A DNA stretch of 64,000 nt from positions 1 to 64,000 of the forward strand of contig NZ_WJBG01000252.1 of assembly GCF_009709555.1 (NCBI RefSeq), written 5' to 3'. Within the stretch, counting starts at the first letter, position 1. Each line of letters starts with the position of its first letter. Made by a program: the position numbers and the translations under genes. The notes beneath the pieces were generated by a model, which was not told where the DNA came from, made no database searches, and saw nothing but the letters and a program-made list of their open reading frames with translations. Shown in pieces: positions 1 through 7,461 of the stretch. The stretch comes from Streptomyces blattellae (GTDB lineage Bacteria; Actinomycetota; Actinomycetes; Streptomycetales; Streptomycetaceae).

Positions 1-2
1 AC

Positions 3-689
3 TGGCGGGGCAGGCCCCTGACCAGCCACGACGTCATCGTGAACAGCATCGCGGCGACCACCACCCGCACCGGGCTGAAAGTCCGCGCCGAACTCGACAC
101 CGCCACCTACCCCACCGGCGTCCGCATCAGCAACCGGCAGATGGCCGCCCTTCCCCTGGACCACCACGCCTGGCACGGCGACTGGAACTACAGCCTTCGC
201 CCCGAGCCGTACGACCAGGTCAGTGACGCCCCGGACCCGTTCGACCAGCCCAGTGCCGACCTCGCCTGGCTGTGCCACCCGGCCCTGACCGGGCTCCCGG
301 CCGAGGAGTGGACCAAGCTGATCACCACGCTCACCGCCCTCCACGAGGACCAGCGGGAAACGCACCTGGACAAACGGCGTGGCCACCGGCCGCGCATCAA
401 GGGTGGTCCTCTCACCGGCCGTCGCCCCCTCCTCACCCTCGCCGACCGGCTCCTGGCCACCCTCCTTCACCAGCGGCTCGGGCTTCCGCAGGTCGCGATC
501 GCCCGCCTCTTTACCGTGACACCCGAAACCATCAACCGGCGCATCCGCGACATCCGCCAACTCCTCGACACCGCTGGACACGTCATCCACCCCGCCGACG
601 ACCGACTCACCACCCTCGAGGACCTCTACGCCCTCGCCAGCGCGGCAGAGATCACCCACCCACCAAACGTCAAGACAGCGAGTTGTTAA
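3..689 (+). CDS. ISAzo13-type transposase, C-terminal part (5' end outside window)
   Basis: The reading frame is open from the first bases of the window. A GTG at 39 exists, but the upstream codons read WRGRPLTSHDVI in the same frame, so the true start lies outside. The first ~60 residues resemble the end of ISAzo13-family DDE transposases (LTSHDVIV, TTTRTGL, AELDT, HGDWNYSLRP). The remaining ~130 residues hold a helix-turn-helix-like stretch (LGLPQVAIARLFTVTPETINRRIRDIRQLL), seen in actinobacterial versions of these elements. What is visible cannot be catalytically complete, because the DDE core would be upstream. Whether the element is intact depends on sequence to the left. Confidence 0.7.
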   Translation, partial: WRGRPLTSHDVIVNSIAATTTRTGLKVRAELDTATYPTGVRISNRQMAALPLDHHAWHGDWNYSLRPEPYDQVSDAPDPFDQPSADLAWLCHPALTGLPAEEWTKLITTLTALHEDQRETHLDKRRGHRPRIKGGPLTGRRPLLTLADRLLATLLHQRLGLPQVAIARLFTVTPETINRRIRDIRQLLDTAGHVIHPADDRLTTLEDLYALASAAEITHPPNVKTASC

Positions 690-747
690 TCGGCAAGCCC
701 TAACTACACGGCATTGGTACTAGTCCTGGCGCGGCGATTCGGCGTTA

Positions 748-1897
748 CTGACCTTCAAAGCGTGGTGTCGTAGGGGCTGACGTCTCATGATCCCTGCGGT
801 ATGGCGACTGCATGAGGTATCCGCAAGGGGGCGGGTTGACCGACGAACGGCGGGCCTTCCGCGAGCAGTTGCGGTTGGAGGCGGCCGAGCGGTTCAGGCA
901 GGGCGACGAAAATACGGTCATCGCTCACGAGCTGCGGGTCAGCGTCCGGTCGGTCCAGCGTTGGCGCAAGGCTTGGTCGCAGGACGGGCCGGGAGCCCTG
1001 GTCTCGAAGGGCCCGGCATCGCTGCCGCTGCTCAGCGACGAACTGTTCACCGTGCTGGAGCGTGAGTTGGCCAAGGGGCCGGTGGCACATGGGTGGCCGG
1101 ACCAGACGTGGACCCTGTCGCGGATCAAGACGCTGATCGGACGCCGCTTCCACAGGAGCTACACAGTGCAAGGGGTGGCCGCCCTGCTCAAGCGGCACGG
1201 CTGGAGCTGCCAGGTCCCCGCCCGGCGGGCGGTCGAGCGGGACGAGAACGTGATGGCCGGCTGGATGAAGGAGACCTGGCCGCAGGTGGAAGGACCGTGG
1301 CGGCGCTCGACGCCTGGCTCGTCTTCGAGGACGAAGCCGGATTCTCGATGACGCCGCCGACCACCCGCACCTGGTCCCGCCGCGGCCACACCCCTGTGGC
1401 GCGTGCGGGGCCGCTCCCGCCGCCGCTTATCGGTGGCCGCCCTGGCCTGCTACAAGGCTGGCGAATCCTCGCGGCTGATCTACCGGCCCTGCCCGGACGC
1501 CCGGCCCGATGGGCGCAAAAGCTTCTCCTGGAAGGACTACCGCGACCTGATCCAGACCGCTCACCAGCAGCTTGGCGGCCCGATCGTGCTGGTCTGGGAC
1601 AACCTCAACACCCACCTCACCGCCGGCATGCGCCGATACATCGCCGACCGCGACTGGCTCACTGTCTTCCAGCTGCCGCCCTACGCACCCGACCTCAACC
1701 CGGTCGAGGGCATCTGGTCCGTCCTGCGACGCACCACCGTGGCCAATCGTGCCTTCGCCGATCCCGATGACTTGATCACTGCCGTCCGACGCGGCCTACG
1801 CCAGCTCCAGTACCGCCACGATGTCCTCGACGGCTGCCTCACCGGCACCGGCCTCCGACGCCAGCCACCATGACGACATCACGCATTCAAGGTCAAG
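748..1897 (+). mobile_element. IS630-family insertion sequence
   Basis: About 1.15 kb bounded by imperfect inverted repeats: 749-771 (TGACCTTCAAAGCGTGGTGT...) and 1873-1895, whose reverse complement matches it at 20 of 23 positions. A TA dinucleotide lies just outside each end (746-747 and 1898-1899), which is the target duplication expected for IS630/Tc1-mariner elements. The interior holds one transposase gene in three reading-frame pieces. Length, target and transposase family all agree. Confidence 0.85.
812..1873 (+). pseudogene. IS630-family transposase, two frame changes
   Basis: The N-terminal piece (812 to ~1300) has the winged-helix region typical of IS630 (RFRQGDENTVIAHELRVSVRSVQRWRK, then LLKRHGWSCQVPARRA). 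The reading then moves to the -1 frame near 1290-1303, giving LVFEDEAGFSMTPPTTRTWSRRGHTP with the first catalytic Asp. It returns by +1 near 1395-1402 to the original frame, giving LVWDNLNTHL (second Asp) and PDLNPVEGIWSVL (third acidic residue). All three DDE/DDD blocks survive, so the gene is recent. The two opposite shifts cancel. Some IS630 members use programmed frameshifting, but two shifts look more like decay or sequencing error. Confidence 0.8.
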
Positions 1898-2035
1898 TAG
1901 CCATGGCGGGCTCCAATAGTTCGCTGGGCGAACTTGTCGACGGCGCTCGATCCTTGAGGTATCGCCGGACCTGTCGCTTCGCCCGCGGCGCACGTCCGTG
2001 GTGCGATGGAACTGAGGGCGGAAAGGAGAGCGATC

Positions 2036-3010
2036 ATGCCTGCAGCGAAGCGAACGAGTGTCGCCGCCTCGGTGTCGGTCCGCCCGCTGGTTGAGCCGGA
2101 CCTGGATCGGGCCGACGAGATCTTCAGGGTCGCCTTCGGGACCTTCCTCGGGGCCCCTGAGCCGGAGACGTTCTTCGGGACCGCCGACTATGTCCGCACC
2201 CGCTGGGCGGCAGATCCACACGCGGCCTTCGCAGCGACCGTCGAGGGCGAGGTCGTCGGATCGAACTTCGCCGCCAACTGGGGCAGCGTCGGGTTCTTCG
2301 GCCCGCTGACCGTACGTCCGGATCTGTGGGACCAGGGCATCGGCAGGCGCCTCATGGAACCGGTCATGGCCTGCTTCGACACCTGGGAGAACCGCCACCT
2401 CGGCCTGTTCACCTTCTCGCACAGTCCCAAGCACCTCGAGCTCTACCGCCGGTACGGTTTCTGGCCCCGATTCCTTACAGCCATCATGAAGAAACAGGTC
2501 GCCGTCAGTGCCGCAGTCCCCGGCCGAGTGCTGTACGGCGAGCTGACCCCCGCTGAGCGGCCCGACGCACTGAGCCTCAGTCGCGCACTGACGGAGGCCG
2601 TGTACGAGGGTCTGAGCCTGGCGCGCGAGATCATGGCCACACAGGCGCAGGGGCTCGGCGACACCATCCTCCTCGAGGGCGCCGACTCCGACCTCGACGG
2701 TCTGGCTGTCTGCCACTGCGGAACGGGGTCGGAGGCCGGTGCGGACGTGTGCTTCGTCAAATTCGGCGCCGTACGCCCTGGCCCGGACGCCGCGGACCGG
2801 TTCGAACGACTGCTGAATGCGTGCGAGCAACTGACCACCGAGAAGGGACTGGGGCAGCTGGACGCCGGAATGAACCTGGCCCGTCAGGATGCCTACCGGC
2901 GCATGGTCGACCGCGGTTTCCGTACCTGGCTGCAAGGCGTGACCATGCACAAGCCCAACGAACCTGGCTACAGCCACCCAGACGCCTACGTGATCGACGA
3001 CTGGCGCTGA
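2036..3010 (+). CDS. GNAT-family N-acetyltransferase
   Basis: The 324-aa protein carries a GNAT fold in its first ~150 residues: VRPLVEPDLDRADEIF, then the acetyl-CoA-binding segment VRPDLWDQGIGRRLMEP (the Q/RxxGxG/A motif), then HLELYRRYGFWPR. A second, weaker acetyltransferase-like half follows (DVCFVKFGAV...GLGQLDAGMNLARQDAYRRMVDRGFR), so it looks like a tandem GNAT. The ATG at 2036 is preferred over 2006 because GGAAAGGAGAG lies 6-10 bases ahead of it. It stands alone just downstream of the IS element. The substrate cannot be read from the sequence. Confidence 0.85.
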   Translation: MPAAKRTSVAASVSVRPLVEPDLDRADEIFRVAFGTFLGAPEPETFFGTADYVRTRWAADPHAAFAATVEGEVVGSNFAANWGSVGFFGPLTVRPDLWDQGIGRRLMEPVMACFDTWENRHLGLFTFSHSPKHLELYRRYGFWPRFLTAIMKKQVAVSAAVPGRVLYGELTPAERPDALSLSRALTEAVYEGLSLAREIMATQAQGLGDTILLEGADSDLDGLAVCHCGTGSEAGADVCFVKFGAVRPGPDAADRFERLLNACEQLTTEKGLGQLDAGMNLARQDAYRRMVDRGFRTWLQGVTMHKPNEPGYSHPDAYVIDDWR

Positions 3011-3116
3011 GTCCACCGCCATACTCGGCTTCGAGGAAGACCCGATGCCGTCAGGAGACGACTGACACCCGGCACGGACGGCGGACGCAGGGCATCCTGC
3101 AAGTCAAAGGTGGGGC

Positions 3117-3902
3117 ATGGACAGCAGCGAGTACGACGAGTACGAGGCCATCGTCAGAGTCCGGAAAGGCGCGCGTTTCGCGCGGTCGAGGAAGACTGAG
3201 GGCGCTCATCGCGGCATGACACGTGACCCCGATACCAATCAGGTGGGTCAAGCCGAGATCTTCTTGAAGGAGAACGAGCCGGATTCGGTGGCGGCGTACC
3301 CGCAGGGTTGGCTCGACTCTGACCGACACGAGTCGGAGGCCCGAGAGCAGGAGCTTCGAGAGTTCGCGGAGTTCGTCGCCGAGGTACTCGTCCAGATCGG
3401 CTTCAGAGTGGGGGAGAAGGCCGCGCCGCACGTCAGGAAGTGGTGGTACGAGCAAGCGCTCCCATCCGTGAAAGCGAAGTGGAGCAGCATGGCGCGAAGC
3501 CGCACGAGTGACCGCCGGGCTGAGGCCGCGGAGGACCTGCAGGAAGTCGTCACCGTTTCAGGCGATCAGCGGACGACCATGAGCGGCGCGGAGGCGCGGA
3601 AGCGGTTCACTGCGGCTCTGATGGCCCGGATATACAGCGATGGGCAGCTACGGCTGTTGCGCAACGCCCGGATCGTGGACGAAGGGGAGGACGGTTCGGT
3701 GGGGCTGGAGGCGACGGAAGATCTCACGCCTCAGCGCATCGGGGAGCACGTCGCGTTGATGCTCGAGGCGAACCCCTCGCTGCTCGGCGAGGACACCCTG
3801 GCCGAACTCGGGAAGCTCGTCGCGAAAATTCGAGCCGACGGAGGCTACGTCCCCATTCCGAGAGCAGAAGGGGTGCTGCCGCACGACGACGGGCACGACT
3901 GA
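3117..3902 (+). CDS. Hypothetical protein, 261 aa
   Basis: Not recognised. The protein is soluble and highly charged, with no signal peptide or membrane segment. A central amphipathic helix (SEAREQELREFAEFVAEVL) precedes a Trp-rich spot (RKWWYEQ). The C-terminal half contains SGAEARKRFTAALMARIYSDGQLRLL and a helical region up to VAKIRADGG. The start ATG at 3117 follows AAAGGTGGGG. It converges on the small membrane gene at 4284-4066, with a hairpin between them. It lies in the accessory segment, and similar architecture occurs in uncharacterised Streptomyces proteins (recall only). Confidence 0.65.
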   Translation: MDSSEYDEYEAIVRVRKGARFARSRKTEGAHRGMTRDPDTNQVGQAEIFLKENEPDSVAAYPQGWLDSDRHESEAREQELREFAEFVAEVLVQIGFRVGEKAAPHVRKWWYEQALPSVKAKWSSMARSRTSDRRAEAAEDLQEVVTVSGDQRTTMSGAEARKRFTAALMARIYSDGQLRLLRNARIVDEGEDGSVGLEATEDLTPQRIGEHVALMLEANPSLLGEDTLAELGKLVAKIRADGGYVPIPRAEGVLPHDDGHD

Positions 3903-4029
3903 CGAGGGGGCAAGGGGCGACCGCGGTGAGCTGAGCCCCGGTCGGAGTGTCAGGTTTGTTCGGTTGGCCTCCGGGAGGCACCGGAACTCTCGGACCGGCC
4001 GTGGGGAGTGGTGACCAGGGAGGACCGCT

Positions 4030-4057
4030 GAGGGGCAGCCTGTCCAGGCCGCCCCTC
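4030..4057. terminator. Hairpin between convergent genes
   Basis: GAGGGGC and GCCCCTC arms, extended by GCCT/AGGC with one mismatch, form a GC-rich stem between two convergent coding regions. There is no T-tract, as is usual for actinobacterial terminators. Confidence 0.5.
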
Positions 4058-4065
4058 CTGGGCCA

Positions 4066-4284
4066 CTATGCGGTGCGCTTGAGGTGGGACAGTACGCCCA
4101 TGCCTCCGCTGAAGGCCGCAGCGAAGGCGCTGCCACTCGCACCGAACGTCGCGAGGGGGTTGCCGTGGAAGGCCATCACCACGATGACCGCAACGAGAGA
4201 AGCCACAACAGCACACAGACTGACGATCGCGACATCACGCCCGGGATGCGTACAGGCGAGCTGCTGCGTCGAGTTGGCCGACAC
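4066..4284 (-). CDS. Small membrane protein, 72 aa
   Basis: It starts at GTG (4284) with GGAGG seven bases upstream. After a ~17-residue N-terminus comes one clear hydrophobic helix (VAIVSLCAVVASLVAVIVVMAF, residues ~18-39). A Gly/Ala-rich weakly hydrophobic stretch (FGASGSAFAAAFSGGMGVL) follows, with a basic end (SHLKRTA). This suggests one or two membrane spans. The family is not recognised. Such tiny membrane proteins are common next to integrated elements in Streptomyces, but no function can be inferred. Confidence 0.6.
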   Translation of the reverse strand: MSANSTQQLACTHPGRDVAIVSLCAVVASLVAVIVVMAFHGNPLATFGASGSAFAAAFSGGMGVLSHLKRTA

Positions 4285-4299
4285 TCGGTACCTCCATTG

Positions 4300-4922
4300 A
4301 CTTGTTCGCTATCTCCGCTGGATTTGGACGCACTTGACCTGGGTCAAGTGGTCTCCAGCGGTACGCAGCGGGGCTTAGGTCGCCCCGGAACAGCCGTCCG
4401 GCTGTGTCCACGTATGAAGCGATGAAGTCAAGGAGCCTCCTGTGAGTAGTTGGCAGGGCGACTCTAGCGATCCGTCAACTCCGGTGCAACGGCCTGGACT
4501 TCAACGCCTGGGTGGAGGGAAGGCGTCCGGCCCCGCCGCCGGGCCGGACAGATCCAACGCCGGCTCTCCGCCTTTCCAACACCAGCTACGCACCAACGGT
4601 GATTACGAGCGGAGCGACAACGGAGAAGCACGCGTTCAGGCGGAATGGGCAACGACCCACCAGACCGTTTGCGTTTCCGTGTGCAGTCGATCACATCAGG
4701 GCAGGTCACACGCGTTTCCTGCGGGGTATCGACACCAGGATGCCCGCAACGCGGAATGGTGGGCGTTTATCGGTGAGTGAAGCCACCGAGTTCCCGGTCA
4801 TGGGCCTTTGACCTGCGGAAATCCGTCGGCGGAAGAGGTTGTCCACAGCATGTGGAGCGATGTGGGTCCTAAAAAGAGCAACGGTCAAAAGACCGTGTGC
4901 GTTTTGACATGAACGCAAGAAA
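4300..4922. other. Mostly non-coding accessory stretch
   Basis: About 620 bp without a convincing gene. A 112-codon GTG frame at 4442-4780 has AAGGAG-like bases upstream, but its codon use lacks the strong third-position GC seen elsewhere and it has no recognisable motif. At 4884-4917 two nested inverted repeats (GTCAAAA/TTTTGAC and TGCGTT/AACGCA) sit in unusually AT-rich DNA. The GC drop and lack of genes fit degenerate integrated DNA beside a tRNA. Confidence 0.5.
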
Positions 4923-4950
4923 CCCTGATCTGCATTCCTGCAGGTCAGGG
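4923..4950 (-). terminator. Terminator of tRNA-Arg
   Basis: On the minus strand, CCCTGACCTGCA-GGAA-TGCAGATCAGGG forms a 12-bp stem (one G.T pair) with a tetraloop, followed by TTTCTT. It begins 14 bases beyond the tRNA 3' end. Confidence 0.75.
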
Positions 4951-4963
4951 TCTTGATCCGGAG

Positions 4964-5035
4964 TGCCCCCGGCAGGATTCGAACCTGCGCACACGGCTCC
5001 GGAGGCCGTTGCTCTATCCCCTGAGCTACGGGGGC
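4964..5035 (-). tRNA. tRNA-Arg (anticodon CCG)
   Basis: A 72-nt cloverleaf on the minus strand. The acceptor arms are GCCCCCG/CGGGGGC with discriminator A. The D-arm is GCTC...GAGC, and the anticodon stem ACGGC/GCCGT encloses CTCCGGA, giving anticodon CCG (codon CGG). The T-arm is GCAGG-TTCGAAT-CCTGC. CCA is not encoded. Its 3' end faces the IS-rich accessory region. Confidence 0.93.
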
Positions 5036-5174
5036 GTGTCGGGCGCGTTGCGCGGCGACGGGTAGAACCCTACCAGCTCTTTCGGGGTGTTCATGAACGG
5101 TTTCTGCGGGGGGAGGACGTCGCCCGCACGGGGTGGAAGTGGGGAAAACCCGGACGCGGTGGCCGGTCCGGACC

Positions 5175-5189
5175 TACTCTCGATTTGTG
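5175..5189 (+). promoter_or_regulatory. -10 element of a likely leaderless transcript
   Basis: TACTCT at 5175-5180 fits the vegetative TANNNT -10 hexamer and ends six bases before the GTG at 5187. No Shine-Dalgarno sequence is present. Transcription would begin at or next to the start codon, so the response regulator mRNA is probably leaderless. A -35 box is not obvious. Confidence 0.5.
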
Positions 5190-5654
5190 CCAGGCGCGTC
5201 GGGCCGGGTGCTTGTTGTCGACGACAACAAGGTCATCCGGCAGCTGATCAGGGTCAATCTCGAGCTGGAGGGCATCGAGGTCGTGACCGCGGCCGACGGT
5301 GCCGAGTGTCTGGATGTCATTCATCAGGTGCGGCCCGATGTGGTCACCCTGGATGTCGTCATGCCGCGACTCGACGGGCTGCGTACCGCTGCACGGCTGC
5401 GTGCCGATCCGCGGACCCGTGATCTGCCGCTTGCCATCGTCAGCGCCTGCACGCAGTACGAGGTCGACGGCGGCCTCGACATCGGCGTCGACGCCTTCCT
5501 CGCCAAGCCCTTCGAACCCGCCGAACTCGTAGCGCTGGTACGTCAGTTGATCGAGCGGAAGCGGAGCGGGCGAGCCAAGGGAGAGGCCGAGCCGCTGTTC
5601 GGGAACGTCCTCGGCGTCGGGGAGACCGAGCGGGCCGGGCGGGCCGGCGGCTGA
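5187..5654 (+). CDS. Single-domain response regulator
   Basis: A CheY-like receiver of 155 aa without a DNA-binding domain. It begins VLVVDDNKVIRQL (acidic pair). Phospho-acceptor Asp ~56 lies in VTLDVVMPRLDG. The conserved Ser is in LAIVSACTQYE and the conserved Lys in FLAKPFEPAEL. A ~30-residue Gly/Glu/Arg tail follows. GTG 5187 is chosen because the frame upstream (from 5133) overlaps promoter-like sequence and lacks receiver homology. No kinase is adjacent, so the partner is unknown. In Streptomyces this gene sits between the tRNA and the argS-like/lysA cluster (recall). Confidence 0.85.
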   Translation: MPGASGRVLVVDDNKVIRQLIRVNLELEGIEVVTAADGAECLDVIHQVRPDVVTLDVVMPRLDGLRTAARLRADPRTRDLPLAIVSACTQYEVDGGLDIGVDAFLAKPFEPAELVALVRQLIERKRSGRAKGEAEPLFGNVLGVGETERAGRAGG

Positions 5655-5680
5655 TCGCGGAGTCCGGGGGCGGCACCTCC

Positions 5681-5718
5681 CGCGCTTCCAGCGGGGCACA
5701 TCGCGCTTCCAGCGGGGC
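5681..5718 (+). repeat. 17-bp direct repeat upstream of nrtL
   Basis: CGCGCTTCCAGCGGGGC occurs at 5681-5697 and 5702-5718. Just downstream, CGACGTAYCTCGCCTCCGC occurs twice (near 5731 and 5791). The 228-bp gap before nrtL is thus built of local duplications. Confidence 0.7.
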
Positions 5719-5882
5719 TCGTGTTCGTTGCGACGTACCTCGCCTCCGCCCCCCGCCGACGCACGTCGCCTCCTCGCCTCCTCTCCTCCCGCGACGTATC
5801 TCGCCTCCGCCTCCGTCCACATGCCGGACCCACCTCCAAACCGGTTCGCCTACCCACCCCCCTCCTCCCATACGCTTGCCCC

Positions 5883-7448
5883 GTGACCCCCGTCGAGCTC
5901 TCCCGCCTCGTGCTGCGCGCGGTGCGTCGTGCTGTCGACGGGGGGGAACTGAGGGTGACCGTGCCGGAGCGGGCAGTCGTCACGGCTCCTGGTGCCGGTG
6001 GTTGTGGTGACTACGCGACCAACATCGCCCTGCAGCTCGCCCGCCCGGCCGGGCAGCCGCCGCTGCGGGTCGCCGAGGTTCTGCGGCCGTATCTCATTGA
6101 TACGGCCACCGTCTCCGACGTCGTCGTCACCGGGCCCGGGTTCCTCAACATCAGTCTGCACAGCGTCGCGCCTGTGGCCCTCGTCGAGGAGATCCTGCGG
6201 CGCGGGAAGCGGTACGGACATGTCGAGGGGCCCGACGTGCAGCCCCTCGTGCGGCTGCACGCCCCGCATGAGGTCCGCGCCGTCGTCGTCATGGACGCCA
6301 CTGCCCGGATCCTCCGGTCGCAGGGTGTCTTCGTCCGCACCGGCTGCGAGGCCCGCCCAGAGCCCGAGTGGACCGACATCCTCGGTGTACGGGTCGACGA
6401 CATCGGCAGCCCCGAATCACCGGATCCCGTCATACGGCCGGTCCTTGCCGCCGCCGACCCTCTTCCCTGCGGCCCCGACTCACCGGCCGTCGACGTGGGG
6501 CCGTCCCCGGTGGTCCATGGCTCTCCTCCCTCCGGCGCCGACTCACCGGCCGTCGACGTGGGGCCGTCCCCCGCGGTCTACGGCCTTCTTCCCCCCGACC
6601 CCGACTCACCGGCCGTCGACGTGGGGCCGTCCCCCGCTCCGTCCCCCGCTCCCTCCGGCCCCCTTCCTTCCGGCCTCTTCCCCCCCGCCCCTCTTCCCTT
6701 CAGCGCCAAGTCACCCGCCCCCGGCGTGGAGTCGTCCCCCGCCCCCCTCCTTCCCGGCGTGGAGTCGTCCCCCGCCCCCCTCCCCCCCAGCCCCGAGTCA
6801 CCCCCCCTCTTCATACGCCCCACCCCCGCCCCCGCCACCCCCCTCCCCCTGGGCCCCGACGCCGCCCGCTGGGCGCTGCTCTACCCTGCTGCCCACGACC
6901 GGCCTCGTATCACCGACGAGCACCTGGTCCAGCGTGAGGGCAACCCACTCTTCCGTGTCCGGTACGCGCACGCCCGTACGCGGGCCCTCAGCCGTAACGC
7001 CGCCGAGCTGGGTTTCACAGCCGGAGCAGGGCCCGTGCCTGACCGGCATGGTTTGCTCGACCGGCACGGCTTTCCCGACCGGCATGGTCTTCCCGACCGG
7101 CACGGCTTTCCCGACCGGCACGGCTTTCCCGACCGGCATGGTCTTCCCGACCGGCACGGCTTTCCCGACCGGCATAATCTTCCCGACCGGCATGGTCTTC
7201 TCGCTGCTCTGGCGGACCACCCCCGCGTCCTGGCCCGGGCGGCAGCCGGCCGTGCCCCCGACCGTCTTGCCCGGCACCTCGTCACCGTCGCCGATGCCGT
7301 GCTCGCCCTTGCGCCCACCGTGCTGCCGATCGGTGAGGAGAAACCCTCGGCCGCCCATCGTGCCCGGCTGGCGCTCGCCGAAGCCGCCGGGGCGGTGCTG
7401 GCCGGCGGCCTGTCCCTGCTCGGTATCGACGCACCCGACCACCTCTGA
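5883..7448 (+). CDS. nrtL: ArgRS-related anticodon-binding protein, repeat-expanded
   Basis: The 521-aa protein matches two ends of arginyl-tRNA synthetase. Residues ~1-110 are the ArgRS N-terminal additional domain (GDYATNIALQLAR, ...VVTGPGFLNISL). Residues ~325-521 are the DALR anticodon-binding domain (DEHLVQREGNPLFRVRYAHARTRAL). The Rossmann catalytic core with HIGH and KMSK motifs is absent, so it cannot charge tRNA. Between the domains lies a Pro/Ser/Asp-rich linker with three 63-nt-spaced copies of DSPAVDVGPSP, and a DRHGFP hexapeptide array interrupts the DALR domain. GTG 5883 is chosen because homology begins there. It is followed 13 bp later by lysA. 'NrtL' is the name I recall for this actinobacterial family; its role is unknown. 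Confidence 0.8.
   Translation: MTPVELSRLVLRAVRRAVDGGELRVTVPERAVVTAPGAGGCGDYATNIALQLARPAGQPPLRVAEVLRPYLIDTATVSDVVVTGPGFLNISLHSVAPVALVEEILRRGKRYGHVEGPDVQPLVRLHAPHEVRAVVVMDATARILRSQGVFVRTGCEARPEPEWTDILGVRVDDIGSPESPDPVIRPVLAAADPLPCGPDSPAVDVGPSPVVHGSPPSGADSPAVDVGPSPAVYGLLPPDPDSPAVDVGPSPAPSPAPSGPLPSGLFPPAPLPFSAKSPAPGVESSPAPLLPGVESSPAPLPPSPESPPLFIRPTPAPATPLPLGPDAARWALLYPAAHDRPRITDEHLVQREGNPLFRVRYAHARTRALSRNAAELGFTAGAGPVPDRHGLLDRHGFPDRHGLPDRHGFPDRHGFPDRHGLPDRHGFPDRHNLPDRHGLLAALADHPRVLARAAAGRAPDRLARHLVTVADAVLALAPTVLPIGEEKPSAAHRARLALAEAAGAVLAGGLSLLGIDAPDHL
6477..6634 (+). repeat. Three 32-bp repeats at 63-bp spacing inside nrtL
   Basis: Near-identical units encoding DSPAVDVGPSP start at 6477, 6540 and 6603. 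The 63-bp period (21 codons) keeps the frame. Further duplicated segments encoding VESSPAPLLP-like sequence follow at ~6724-6790. Confidence 0.85.
7041..7202 (+). repeat. 18-bp tandem repeat, nine copies, inside nrtL
   Basis: Nine consecutive units of GACCGGCAYGGYYTTCCC encode the hexapeptide DRHG(F/L)P. One unit reads DRHNLP and the edge units end in Leu. The period is a multiple of three, so copy-number change keeps the frame. Confidence 0.95.
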
Positions 7449-7461
7449 AAGAACACGCGAC

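Noticed and set aside
4442..4780. 112-codon GTG frame
   Set aside because: Codon bias is unlike neighbouring genes and no motif is visible; the overlapping frame 4512-4811 is no better.
1..4900. Prophage or conjugative element
   Set aside because: No integrase, replication, transfer or structural gene is visible in the window.
7041..7202. Possible CRISPR array
   Set aside because: Units of 18 bp are contiguous with no spacers and lie in frame within a gene.
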